Shown: one piece after another, positions 47,403 to 59,500 of the stretch
How the letters are laid out: each line of letters begins with the position of its first letter
Position numbering within the stretch: the first letter of the stretch is position 1
Source: Uloborus plumipes
Taxonomy: Eukaryota > Arthropoda > Arachnida > Araneae > Uloboridae
Assembly (NCBI GenBank): GCA_038373865.1
Contig: JAXGGA010001058.1
Location: forward strand, 107,431-171,430
Length of the DNA stretch: 64,000 nucleotides
Reading direction: 5' to 3'
Program-made: the position numbers and the translations under genes
Notes under the pieces: model-generated
Databases searched by the model: none
What the model saw: only the letters and a program-made list of their open reading frames with translations
What the model was told of the DNA's origin: nothing

Positions 47403-48016
47403 AAGAACTACGGGGTAAGTGGGAGCGGAGGCACTGCATTCATAGAACTAGCCTGTTTTCAAAATTTTCGCTTTCTTTACTATTTAACATTTTCGTTTTG
47501 GGTATCTGAAATTCTTTCGGAAAATAAAAATTGTGTATGAAGTACATTATTATGCTTTTATTTAGTTTCAATGCTCATTTTTTAGTTTTCTGGTTTTAAT
47601 TTTAGCTTGGTAAAAATGAATACTTTTTTTGTTTATGCACCAAAAAAATTAAAAGACTGGGGACGGAGAGGGGGGGGGGATACATTTTTAAATCACATCG
47701 GTGCCCCCCTGTCGGGCAAGTCCTAGCGCCACCTCTGATCGCTACTGGAAATGAATTACATTAGAACGTTTCTTGATAAAAACATCATGACGTCAGCGTG
47801 ACGTTCGCGTGACGTTTGCCTATGAAAAACGAGCTAGATAAAACGTCACAGCCTACTTGGCGAATAAGAGGAGATCGCTGACTGCTTGTAAGCTCTTATT
47901 GGCTCCACTCGTAGTGACGTCAGTGCCAAGTTAAGTTGATGATAATTCAATTCACTTCCAGTAGCGATTGCAATTCGAAGCGATTTCAATGGTGTTTCAC
48001 TTGAATTCCTGCCTAA

Positions 48017-50770
48017 GATGTATTGGCAGAACATCTCCAATTTTCAAGAAAAAAAAAGCGTCAAGTTAAGGACTTTTTGCGTCTTCAAGTACTTATACCG
48101 TTTTAGAGGACATAACATTTAAAAAAACCAAATTTAGAGACTTCCTTTAAATTTTGTGGATGAATGTTGGCCCTACTCCGTAATCAAGTGTAGTTTTCTT
48201 TGTCCTTCAAAAAAAAAAAAAAAAAAAATAATAATAATAATAATAATTTTCCACTCCACATTTGCACTTTCTTCAATCGCCGTACTTGATGTCAGATGGC
48301 AACTGTTTTCTGTCACGCAGCCTGCATGGCGGTTGTGTACGTCTGGTTTTTTAACTGAGCGAAATCAGCTGCAAAATGATGGTACTGAAATATTAATAAG
48401 CCGTGCATATTTTTCGGCTAGTAACTTCTTTTGATGAATTTCAAATAATTTAGAGAATTTTTGTTCAAATGGAATTTTGAGTACCATGAAAAACTGTTCA
48501 CGTACCATATTACAATTTTTGCAAAGCTTTTAATAAAACGAGACTTAGGATAAATAGTGTATTCTTTTGAATGTATCACTGTTAGAAATCGCTTGCGAGG
48601 CAACACTGGCACATCATCGGTAATAACTTTTCGCTCAGTTTCTTGAACATTATTGCATTTTGTTTTATGAAGAACATATTTTTCCTCCTCATTTTATTAT
48701 TATTGTCATTCATGTTACAATCAGTTTTCATTTTGGCATTCATGTATTTACAAAAAGGATGTGAACTATTATTCTTATTTATGCTGGACATATTGTTTAT
48801 AATCAGTCTCCATTTCTTCTTTATGTTATCTATTATCACAATGAATGCTACCTCATTTAATAAGTTATTTTTGTTTATCAGCATCAAGTTTCAATCTTTG
48901 TTTCAGGAGCCGTACTTGTTTTTATTTTTGAAGATATAAAAAAAGAACATGCTTTTTCCTTTTATTTTTAAACAAGCAAATTTGATCACAATGTTAAGAG
49001 CAATTTAATTTTATTAGATGCAACATTTTTTTCCAAAAACTCCCCACAACAACAACAAAGATAAACAATATATTAGAGCCTTGTTTCATTGTATGAGCTT
49101 TCTTAAAAACATGCACACTACCTTTGTATGTTTATTATCTTTCATTACCAGTCTTGAAGGTTTACAGAGACATTATTTAAGTTCTTTTAGCGCAGTAATG
49201 GGCATATTCATAATATCTTAAACCGTTTGCATCACATGTGAAATTGAAAATTTGTTCTTCCTGTCAAAATCTTTTTTGATTGTATTTGCATGAAAGGGTT
49301 TCTAAGTATGAAAAATTTAAACAATATAACATTCATAAAGAATTTTCTTTCATTGTATATCAATAATAATAAAAGAAATGGGTACTTTTCCATTATGCCG
49401 CTGCAAATCACGCCAAGCCGACTTTTTGGCTACAGCACACAAACAACATCGCAAAAGGTTTCAAGCAGCTATAATCAAAATCAATCAGATGTAGAGTGCC
49501 TCATTATTGGTGACCATGTTGGCAAGTTTATTGCTTTCGCCTGAAAAATGGAATTGTACCAAGATATGAAATCTTATTATTTTGCACCACATGATAACAC
49601 TTGAAATGGTCAATGCATAATGGCACATAGAACCGGGTAAATCTTAGTTGTAATGATCCACATGGCATAGGTGTAATTTATTTTATGGTGTCTTTTTTTT
49701 TTATTATTTTATTTTATTTATTTATTTATTTATTTTTTTTTTTTTCAAGTATTTTTTCTTACTTTCAATCATCGCTATTCATTGCGAACCTGAGTAAAAT
49801 GCACCCACCAATATACTCTGGTAATAATGGCCAGATAAAATGTCCACATATATGTGCTTAATTGATAAAGGCCAGATAAAATGCCCGCATCTATGTGCTT
49901 ATGATGCAATTGGGTGAAGAGATACCTCTGTTAGTGAGCAAAATAAATTTTTAAGAATCAGATTTTAAAAGTGAAATATTCATTCTAATGAACAGAATAT
50001 TGAAAAAATGTTTTGTTCTGAAAACTGAAATATTAATATTAATGGAATTTTGTCATCAGAAGATATTGATGAACTAAATTTTTGTTATGAAGGCATTGGT
50101 AAATTGTTCTGAGCTGTTCAAATTCCAGGCTAATCTAGAAATTAGAAAGAAATAACTTACTTTAATAGAAGCAAGCATTTTTTGCTTGCAAACACTCTCT
50201 AAACCAAAAATAATGAGCTAATTAAGTTGTCATTGGAAACATGCTTAGTTTAAGTTTTCAAAATAGTAACATACCATTTTTGAATGAAATCTTTTAAGCT
50301 ACTTTAATCACTTTAGGAAATGATTATGGGTTGAAATAAATTGTAGTTTTGTTCAATTGCATCAAATAGTTTAAGAAAATGTACCAGTTACAGGGCCTGA
50401 GCTAAGCATTCGCCAGCTAGTCAATTGCGTTAAAATTGAATATTCGGCGAATGAAATTCTGATTCAGCTAAAGTATTGGCGTACAGAAAATGCTTCAAAA
50501 TGACCAGTGCAAATAAAAATATAAGCATTATATTAGGGGAAAAAAAAATCTTCAAATGTGTTGCAATTAATCTTTAGCTACAGGCTTTCGAAACTTGGCT
50601 ACGACTTTTGAAATTTGGCTAATTTACTGGCCAACAATTTGAAATCCCTCGTCCGGGTTCTGAGTTATGACCATTTCTGCATAAAGTGCATTGAGTCGGA
50701 GATGGTCGCAGAGCGTGCAGGGCAAAATGTAAAATTCTCAAGAATTGACTATAAATAAACAAATACTAAC
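48017..50770. other. intergenic AT-rich stretch, no gene recognised
   Basis: Several 60-100 codon frames (for example 48643-48939, +, rich in F, L and I) look like AT-rich noise. A short direct duplication of about 50 bp ('ggccagataaaatg..c.catatgtgctta') lies at 49826-49900. A run of T and TTTA repeats lies at 49690-49745. Confidence 0.45.
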
Positions 50771-50780
50771 AAATCTTATT

Positions 50781-51169
50781 ACAATTAGAGGATATTTGCC
50801 TCCAGCTCGGTCATTGGCTATTCCTGACTAAAGAGTCCAGAATAAGGACGAAACTGCATTCTCCGGATGTCAATATGGAGCTGTGGGTGTATTTGCTTCA
50901 GTTCTGCCATAGCCCTGGCTTATGGATGGTAACTCATTGCATATTACCCAGCCTTTGCCTTCAAATTTTGAGTTAAGGTGCACCATGGTTTGCAGACGCT
51001 CGCTGGTACGGTAAATTCGTTTTATCCACCAGTGTGTTGGCTATCTTGGCTACAATAAGAGAATATTTGCCTCCAGATCGGTCATTGGCTATTCCTGATT
51101 GAAGAGTCCAGAACAAGGACAAAACTGCAGTCTCAGGATGTCAATACGGAGCTGTGGGTGTATTTGCTT
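50781..51169. mobile_element. 389-bp element with 120-bp terminal direct repeats
   Basis: Two 120-bp direct repeats (50781-50900 and 51051-51170) share 'atatttgcctccag.tcgg', 'tcattggctattcctga' and 'gctgtgggtgtatttgcttc'. They flank about 150 bp of unique DNA. The exact 11-mer CAAATCTTATT sits on both sides (50770-50780 and 51170-51180). The layout resembles a tiny retroelement with LTR-like ends, or a dimeric SINE-like unit. The repeats do not start TG and end CA, so the class is open. Confidence 0.6.
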
Positions 51170-51180
51170 CAAATCTTATT

Positions 51181-52719
51181 TCATTTCTTTATACTTTATA
51201 ATAAACCCAGTGGCAGAAAGTTTTGTAACTGTCTGCGACAAACTTTGACAATTTCATTATCTGTCTGCAAATTTTGAGTGCAACTTTAATATACTAGTCA
51301 TATATTAAACAAGCATAATTTAATTTTAACTATAATTTGTAGCACTTTATCTAAAATGTTGTAAGCATCATGTATTCTTTTTCATTTTGTTTTTACTTTT
51401 GATGTTAGAAGTGTGTAACATGTAGTCTGTAAGTTGTGACCTGTTGAGCATGTCACTCAAAAAAGAAAAAGTTAAAGATGAAATTCTGATAAAAGATTTC
51501 AAAAAGAAAGGCTTTAAAAAACTTCTTACTTTTTTCACAGGAAAAAACAAGATTGGTACGAAATTATAAAAAAGTTTAAACTTTAATTTTTAATAATGGG
51601 TGGGGGGGGGGGGGCACCACAGGTTTGCATCCTTATCACTTATCCAGGTAATGAAACTCATTGTTTCAGTTTATAATGATTTTTTTTCTATTTGCTCCAT
51701 TAGCTATTTCATTAATCTTCTAAAATTCTATTTGGATATCTTTAGCACTTTCTGAGGTTTTTAGTTTCTTATTTCATTTTTTTTCCGTAAGAGCTGTTGC
51801 ATTAATGACATGGTTTAAGACAAGACATTTTTAACCGTGGTTATTTTAATGAAATCAAAAAGATTTTTTTATTAAAATGTTCAGAATAATTTAGAAATTA
51901 AGACAAAAATGTATTGAGCTGTTTTTGCAGGTATTATCAGGTCACAAACTTGAATTTGATAAATATTATAAAGAAAAAAAGGGTAGACTTTAAATTAGGA
52001 CTTAAAAGAAAGGGCACTACCAGTGATCAAACTATTGATTTTTTTTAATGATCCATTGAGCATTAACTAAAATATTTTTTAAAAAAATTGGCGATTTTTT
52101 TTTTTTTGACTTTGTGTTTGAAAAAAAAAAAAAAGAAGAAGACTAAAATTACTATGTGCATAAAGATCGGTGATAAAGGGGAGGGGGCTGACCTATAAAT
52201 TTGGCAAAAATTCACTTTACACCAAATATAGAGAAGCCAATTTTCTAAGCATGAATACAATAAAAATAAACTTTTGTTTATTAAGCACTAAAGCACCAAT
52301 TGATTATAATCGGGGGGGGGGGGGGCAGATGCGATGCAAATTAATGAAGAATTATTTCCAGCTTTTTCTTAAACGAAAACATTCCAGTAGTAAAATATTA
52401 TTTGCCTGCTTTGAAATTTGAAAAAGCAAAGTCAAGTTTCAGGCACCATGTTTTCCCACGATACCGAGAAAACTTGCAATTTTTTTTTTTCATAGAAAAA
52501 CGGACAAAAATCGAAGGGGGGGGGGATAGATATCACGTAAATGAATGAAAAATAAAATGTAGCCGTATCTCAAGTAAAAAATAACCCCAGCGAAATAAAA
52601 CACAGCTGCTCTAACTAGCATAAAAGCGAAGAAAGGTTTCGGGCGCCATGTTTGGCCACAGCAAAGAATTTTTTTTATCCCGTAACTTTTTTTTTCTCCC
52701 AGCGGCTAAATGGGGAGGA
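51181..52719. other. stretch with homopolymer runs, no gene recognised
   Basis: G-runs lie at about 51600-51614, 52311-52325 and 52517-52526, and T- or A-runs at 52096-52134. No domain or element boundary was resolved. Confidence 0.45.
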
Positions 52720-52990
52720 AAAAGAAGCCCCTAAGTCAAAGCATGCTCAAGAGGGGAAAAAATTGGCCGAAAGTTGCGGAAACTTGCGGACAAGTTGTTT
52801 TTATTAGTGCAGACAAACTGTCTGCAAGATGGTTTCACTGGCGGCGACGATGTCGCCGTGTCGCGGTGTTTCTGCCACTGGGATAATAAAGTCATGGAAC
52901 TGTTAGGGCCCTGCTCCACATCAGCGGAAAACGCGACTGAAATCAAAGGCAGAAACCGAAAGAATACTGCATTTTTAGGTGGATGTTGAT
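52720..52990 (+). promoter_or_regulatory. GC-richer patch, candidate Mgat1 promoter / first exon
   Basis: The patch is clearly richer in GC and CpG than its surroundings. It holds 'gcaagatggtttcactggcgg', similar to YY1-type start-site motifs. It lies 0.4-0.7 kb upstream of the spliced exon with the Mgat1 start codon, so it could be the promoter and 5' non-coding exon. The donor site is not certain. Confidence 0.4.
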
Positions 52991-53090
52991 TGATTACTTC
53001 AAGAAGTTTAAAGCAATTGTAATCATTTTAAGAATGATTCTTTGGTATGTTTATACATCCTAGGTTGGTAGGCACTGTTGTACTAGTACA

Positions 53091-53140
53091 CAATAGACCT
53101 CTGGTAGCAGTGCTTGGTTTGTTTGAACCCCCCTTTTTCT
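53091..53140 (+). repeat. 50-bp repeat shared with 33189-33240
   Basis: 'aatagacctctggt.gcagtgc.tgg.ttg' followed by a C-run occurs at both places. The partner lies inside the TA-flanked MITE at 32630-33913. Confidence 0.6.
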
Positions 53141-53396
53141 CATTTCATCACTGTTGTACATACTTGTGTGCACAGTTATCAGTTCTTGCTTAAAATTTGT
53201 CTTCTATGCAATCAGAAATTGGCAAGATCTCTAAAGTGGAGAATCATAAACTTGCTAATAATTTTCAAGTTTTAATAGGAGTTCAATAATATATTTTCTC
53301 TGTAGTTTAGTTCAAGCTTCCAACTTAAAATCTTAAGTCTTGGGGTGAACTGGACTAAATTCATTTTTATTGATATCAAGTTTGTATTCCTTTCAG

Positions 53397-53523
53397 ATAA
53401 TGAATAAAGTGTCGGTGGCTCCTGGCAATGCGTAAAAGGACTTTTGTCTTAATTGTGACTTTGGCCTTACTTTCTTGGGCAGCTGTTACATACCATTTAT
53501 TTTTGCAAAGGCCTCAGGGAAAG
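53397..53523 (+). CDS. Mgat1: Mgat1 coding exon 1 (codons 1-32; start codon at 53428)
   Basis: The acceptor 'tttcag' ends at 53396, so a non-coding exon lies upstream. The coding part encodes the cytoplasmic MRKR and the membrane anchor ([20 protein letters not shown]). The donor is GTAATA at 53524, phase 0. ATG 53428 is chosen because it alone gives a type II anchor in frame with the rest. Confidence 0.9.
53400..53435 (+). promoter_or_regulatory. upstream ORF overlapping the Mgat1 start
   Basis: An ATG four bases into the exon (53400) opens an 11-codon frame that stops at TAA 53433-53435, eight bases past the first base of the main ATG (53428). The frame differs from the main one. If the transcript contains this exon as drawn, scanning ribosomes meet this ATG first, which would be expected to lower or regulate Mgat1 translation. 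Confidence 0.6.
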
Positions 53524-56500
53524 GTAATAAAAAATTTTTCTTTTTTAATTAAATTATGTCATATTTTATGAAATAAATTTCTCAATAAATAAAATGGTAA
53601 TTCTGTCATCTAAAATGACATACTGTCTAAAATTTTTTCGTACGACCTCCGCCGCATCTGCGCACGCGCCAAGTCTCTTCGAACTTTCTCGAAATAGGGG
53701 GGAAAAACAATGAGAAAGTAGTAAGCGAACAAAAGCTGAAGGCCATCGGGTAGTGCGCATCCAAAACCTAACTCCACTTTTTCAGATGGAAGCGTCCGTG
53801 GCTGCCAGGCGTACAAAACGCAAACAGACAGTACTGCAGATTATTTCTTAGTTGGGCAGGGAACATGTTAAAATAGAGGTAATACTTTTGAACAATTTAA
53901 TAACATCCTGATGTTTGTTTATATCTGTATTCATTCTAATTTTGCATTTAGCTTTTTTTGCAAACTCAAAATTTCATGGCTAGTATTTTGAATTTTGAAT
54001 TAATCAAAATGTTTTAACGTGAGCAATTTTGTATGAACTTCTTTTGAATCATTATTATTTTTTATTTGGCACAGAACTCGACAAATTGATAATAAAAATA
54101 AAAATAATTAAGAGCAAGGAACAGAAAAAAGTTGGATTATAAACGTAATTGTGCAAAGTCACCACTAGCTCCAGGACGAAGTCGCATGCAAAAACTGATA
54201 GATCTCTTTGCTGTATAAAATGTCGCCCAGGAAACACCACGTAAATGGGGATCTATATTCGTGCCCCTTTCATGTGAACTACTAAACTAAATGAGAAAAA
54301 TCAACGCCAAGTCCTAAATTGAATGAAGTTAAAATTGAACTCATTGAATTGTGTTCAACTCATTAATTCACTAGCTTTTTTTCTTTTGTTAATGAAGATC
54401 AATTAAATACTGAAAAACAGTACAACAATTCATCAGCTATCTTCCTATGCATGTAAAGTGACGTGAATAGTTGAGTTTTACTTTTCATGAAAGTGTGAAA
54501 AAAAGTAAGAATATTATTTCTTGATTCTCAAATCTTTTGCACCATTGTAGGCTCAACGAAGTGTGAGATTCCAAGAGCAGCTGGAATTGCTGGAAAGTGA
54601 ATTAAATCACCAATTGAAATCAAATGATGAGTTATTGCTTCTCTTACATCAATTCAGATCAAGTAATATATTTTCATTCTTTTTCAATTCTTCTTAAAAA
54701 GCTATAAATGTTTTTAACTGTAATATATTTCTTCTTTATTTATCAAATTAAGTAGACATTTAAGCAAGCTTTTCTTTTCTTTTTTTTTTTTTTTTTTACT
54801 TTTACTCGTTTTAATTCTAAAGCAATCTTCAGTTTTCTTCTTGTGGTCTATTATCAATAGAGCCATGCATTAAAACTCATTAAAATATGCATGAAAATAT
54901 CTTGTGTTAAAATTCTCTATGCACTAGAAATTAAAAATAATGTACCAATAATTTTTTTATGCTAAAGTAGCAAAAAGTTGCCATGTCTAAACAAAAATAA
55001 CTGACATTTCTATATTTGCATTTTATTATAATGCTGATTTGTATGAATTGAAATAATTATTTACACAGAAAATGGTATGCATATTAAATAGAATTCATAG
55101 TGCATCCTTCAAGATTTTCTATATTTAGGTATTCCAGTTAGACATATTTAGTTTGTTATATAATGCCACTACTAAAGATGAAAGTGATTTAAACTAATTC
55201 ACTGGTATTAGGCAACATTCAAAATATTTGATGTATCACCATTCCAAATTTCCTTTTCTTGTGTTAGAAAATTAAATTTCTTTTCATCTGTAGTTGAATA
55301 TTTCCCATGATAGGGTGTCAACTCTTTACTAATGCATTTTTACTACTTTAAACCTATATGTATGTTGGAAAATTTGAATTACTATTGTATTGAAAAGAGT
55401 AGCTTTAAAAATTAGCTACTCAAAAATCTCATTTGATAAATATGTGTTTAACAAGCACTCTAATATACAGTTGATTGCTCAAAATTTACGAAAGTGTTCC
55501 ATTATGTTATGTATAAAATTTTTATTATATAGTTTTGTGATATGAACTGATTAAGTTGGTTAAATTATTTTGTCTGATTTAGTTACAAAATAAAATAATC
55601 TGAGACTGAAACTGAACATATAATATTTAATCTTTATGTGTTTCATACTTGGATAGAGGAAGTGTTCTTTACCAATAACTTAATTGTTCCTTAAAAATAA
55701 GGATATGTAGGTAGTCCTAGTAATATTTTCAGTTTTCAATAAGTAAGAATATTTACTCTAACACATCTTGGGTGGAAAAACTTTTTTTTTTTAAATTTTT
55801 TCAAGCTTTGTTAGAGTAAATGTTCTTTATCTGTAGAAAACTGAAAAAAATCATTAGTTTGTGCACATATTCTTATTTCCAATGAGCAATTGGAAACATT
55901 GCTATAAAGCAATTATGTATATTCATTAATTTTCTACTGAAAAATTAGAACATTTTAGTATGCACATTTCAGTCCTTAAAGCTAATGAAATCACACTTTG
56001 CAAGAAAATTTGTTTAGATTGGCAGGTCTGAAAATTATTATTGTTTCAAATTAAAAATTTTATATTTAAGTTCTTCAAAAATTTCTATCTACATTATTTA
56101 AGTAAATTCAGGAAGAATTGATAGGGAAAATAAGCAAAGCAGAGTAACTCTTATTGATACCGCTGTTTGCTTGGCATTGAGGTGTCGCAAACACCACCGA
56201 TCAAAAAGAGAAATGTTCATGAACAAGATCACCAATCCAGTGAAAAATTCTTGAAAGTGGTAAATATCGGTGACAAGCAGCAACCCTTGTCGTTTACTTC
56301 CACTGTCGCTTCTCTTTGAATTCCTTATAATTTTTTTGTTTATTATAATTTTTAAAGCAATTGTATTAGTTTAGATCCAATTTAAAAACCTTACATTTTT
56401 CTTATGGTTATAACTTGTAAAAGATGTTGCTATAAATATTTTACTGTTTTGCTTCCTCATATATTTTGTGCAGTCTCAAAAAAAAAAAAAAAAAAAGTCA

Positions 56501-59500
56501 CTTTTACAAATATACCTCATATATTTTTATTTCCTAAAATAACAGTCTATTGCACTGAAAATGCACCAAAAATGAGGTGTTCTAAATCCTTTTAATGAAA
56601 GTAATTCAGTTTGGCTTTTTCTTCTTGCCTTTAAGTAATTCTTTTTTCATATTTTTCCTAGAATATCCTGATAAAATAAAAAATTTGAAAAGTTTTGCAT
56701 CTTTGGAACAAAAATACGCTCCTGATTTTAGCAATGTAGTAATTGGAGTTCTAGTCTTTGCTTGTAATCGTGTCACTGTAAAACGAAATTTGGATCAACT
56801 TTTAAAGTAAGAATTCTACTTATTAGCAATATGCATGATTGTATTCAAAGTTCTCATTTGTTATTCATTCATTCATATCTATTCCTAAACTTAGATTTAG
56901 GCCATCAGCAGAGCAATTTCCTATAGTTGTTAGTCAAGATTGTGGTCATGAACCAACTACTCGAGTCATACAGTCCTATGGAGATCAACTTACTCTTATC
57001 CAGGTAGTTAAAACTGCGCAGTGTATCTATCTCACTTGGTTTTATGTTAGTAGTTTTGTAAGAGAAATAATGAAATTTTATTATACAGATTTTCGTTAAA
57101 TGAAGTATGTTAATAAGGAATGCTTATAATTTAGTTTTTAGATGAAACACTGTTGCTTAATATGTGGTAAGTTGCAGCCCATAACCTGGGCTAAGTCAGT
57201 ACTACAAGCAAAAACTACAGCTTTTTACCTAAAGCTTCTCCCTTCATTTTACTAGTTGAGCACCATTATTTGAACTCTGGCTGGTCTGCTAAATCAATTT
57301 TAGCAACCAGTTTGAAGGTGACCTCAGCTTCAATGAAAGGACTCCTGTCTCCATCCCGGTTCTTGACTTTCAAAATTTCTCGATGAGAAAAAAATAATCT
57401 TGGAACTTGTTCAATTAACACGATTTGCTCTATGACCTTTATAAACATAGTTTATTAACATGGTTCGTTCAAAAAGGATTATATCGCCTTTAAACTTTAA
57501 CTTCACTCACAATTTGATTAAGAAAAATCTTAAGACCAATTTTGCAGTATTTTTCTTGTCTTTGTGACAAGAAGTTCATTTTTAAAATGTATATTTCCTT
57601 ATTATTATTGATAATAATTTATAGTTTTTACCATTTTAGAAAATCAATGAAAAAAAAAATTCTCCCTGCACTAAAAAAAATAACTAAATTGCCGGCAACT
57701 ACGTGAAATCAAACCCTACATGTTACCAAAATTTCACTAAGTTGTAGAAACTTGGGGGGGGGGGGGGGGATCACCTATTTTCATCATTTCTCTATTGTAT
57801 ATATATTTTTAATTGTTCATTCCTGATCCTGAAATTAAAATAGATATATTAAGTAATTCCTTATTTAATTTTTGGATATATAAATGTACCGGTGGGTGGG
57901 GGGAGAACATCCACAGAAGATGTTATGGAGTAGTTGTTGATTAATAGATATCTACAATAGTGGAGATAAATCTACAATAAGCAGACACATTAAAATTTGC
58001 CATGTCTATACTTTTTATGAATTTCCATTTGGTAATGATGATAAATCTTAATATTTTTCATGATCTTACGATTACTATGGTTACACCAACAATTATGAAA
58101 TCATATGTATATATATTTTAAAACTGGTGGGTTTCACAAGTTCTCTTATTCAACTTAAAACATGGTTGAGTTCATTTAAAGTTATGTATATTTAACCTTT
58201 ACTCATATTTAAAACTGAACTCACACACACAATTCTATGTAAATTGACTCTTTCTGAAGCATTAAATATTAAAAGTTTTATGCATGCTTAAAATTCAATT
58301 GTTTTATATTTTAAATGCCATTGCAAAAATAGTAAAATATTTTACCCTTTTTTTTGATCGATTCCCTTGAGCTTGTATAGTTGTATATCTTAAATACTTT
58401 TTTTGCATTAATATTTATTTGATCCGTTGCTAAAAAATATTAATTTCAGCATCCTGACCAGAGTGACATTCCACTGTCAGGTAAAGAAAAGAAATTTAAA
58501 GGATATTATAAGATAGCACGTCATTATGGATGGGCTTTAAATGAAACCTTTTTCCGTTTCAACTTCAAATCTGTAATTATTGTAGAAGGTGAGTACCTTC
58601 TATTTCTCTTGTTATATTTAACTGATTTTACTCTCATTTTGACTCATTTGTTGTTTGTTATTATTTCTGTTATTCGGGAAAGTAATCAAGTGGACATTAG
58701 CAAAAAATAGTAATGTTAACAATAATCAATATGAAGTGTGAAAAGAATATTTTGTTACTCATAATTTGCCTTGTTCAAAAGTTAAAAAGGTAGTCTTAAT
58801 AGATAAAACTTGTAAGTTACTTTGTTCATCCCTATCTTTCATTGAGTAATAATGTTATGTGTTTAATTTGTGTTGAAGACTTAGAGTTAGGTATTCGTTA
58901 GACATTTTGATTTATTAAGTGCACATTGTAAAGAATTACTGTGCTTTATTGTGCAATATGAATAGCAGAACCTTTTCAACAAGAATTTAGAAAAAAAAAG
59001 TTAAAATATAAAATGTCTGTATGGCTACCCAAATGACATGATTTTAAGTACCTTGAATTATTTTTCTTTTTTTATAATTTTCATTAGTTTGCTAAGTAGG
59101 CTTTTTGGTATAACATAGTAATGAGCTTTTATAAACATTTTAATTATGGTAATGTTTCCAGATTTTTAAGGGTTTTTCTTTTTTTAAAAATAAGAATACC
59201 CTGTTTTGATAAGAAATTATGTACGTTTAAAACAGAATATTTATATATTCATATTTTATTTATTTTTATTATTTTAGTTGTATAAGAAGTATATTTACAA
59301 TTACAGTCAAACTGATGAGGCCCCCACCTTGGGTCTTGACATTTTTGATTAGCGTGCAAAACTATGTCAGCTGCCCTCATTTGAATGACAAATATTTGGT
59401 GTAGACAACAGTTATTTTTCATAGTATAAAGAAGTAAAAAGTGTATCCTCACATATTGTTATAGTAATGTAATGTATAATTTTAATTACTAAGAATTTTT

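Larger units (their letters stand above)
35021..47737. mobile_element. hAT-type element A, 12.7 kb with nested insertions
   Basis: The left end is CAGTGGCGGCGCTAGGTGG and the right end, inverted, is CAGAGGTGGCGCTAGGACTT. The 8-bp duplication ATCGCTAC is perfect (35013-35020 and 47738-47745), and the empty site is present in the 198-bp MITE. G/C runs sit just inside both ends. No hAT transposase was found. The element's own DNA is about 35021-36343 and 46268-47737. Confidence 0.85.
34975..48013. mobile_element. Harbinger-type MITE, copy 2, split by a 12.7-kb insertion
   Basis: The ends GGCAGGAATTCAAGTGAAAC are perfectly inverted and flanked by TAA (34972-34974 and 48014-48016). Its own sequence is 34975-35020 plus 47746-48013, 314 bp, and aligns with the 198-bp copy at 19524-19721. 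The break falls in 'caatcgctac|tggaa', which is intact in that copy ('caatcgctactggaa'). Confidence 0.82.

Noticed and set aside
48643..48939. 98-codon hydrophobic frame, possible membrane protein
   Set aside because: An F/L/I-rich frame is expected from T-rich DNA; no start context, homology or splice support.
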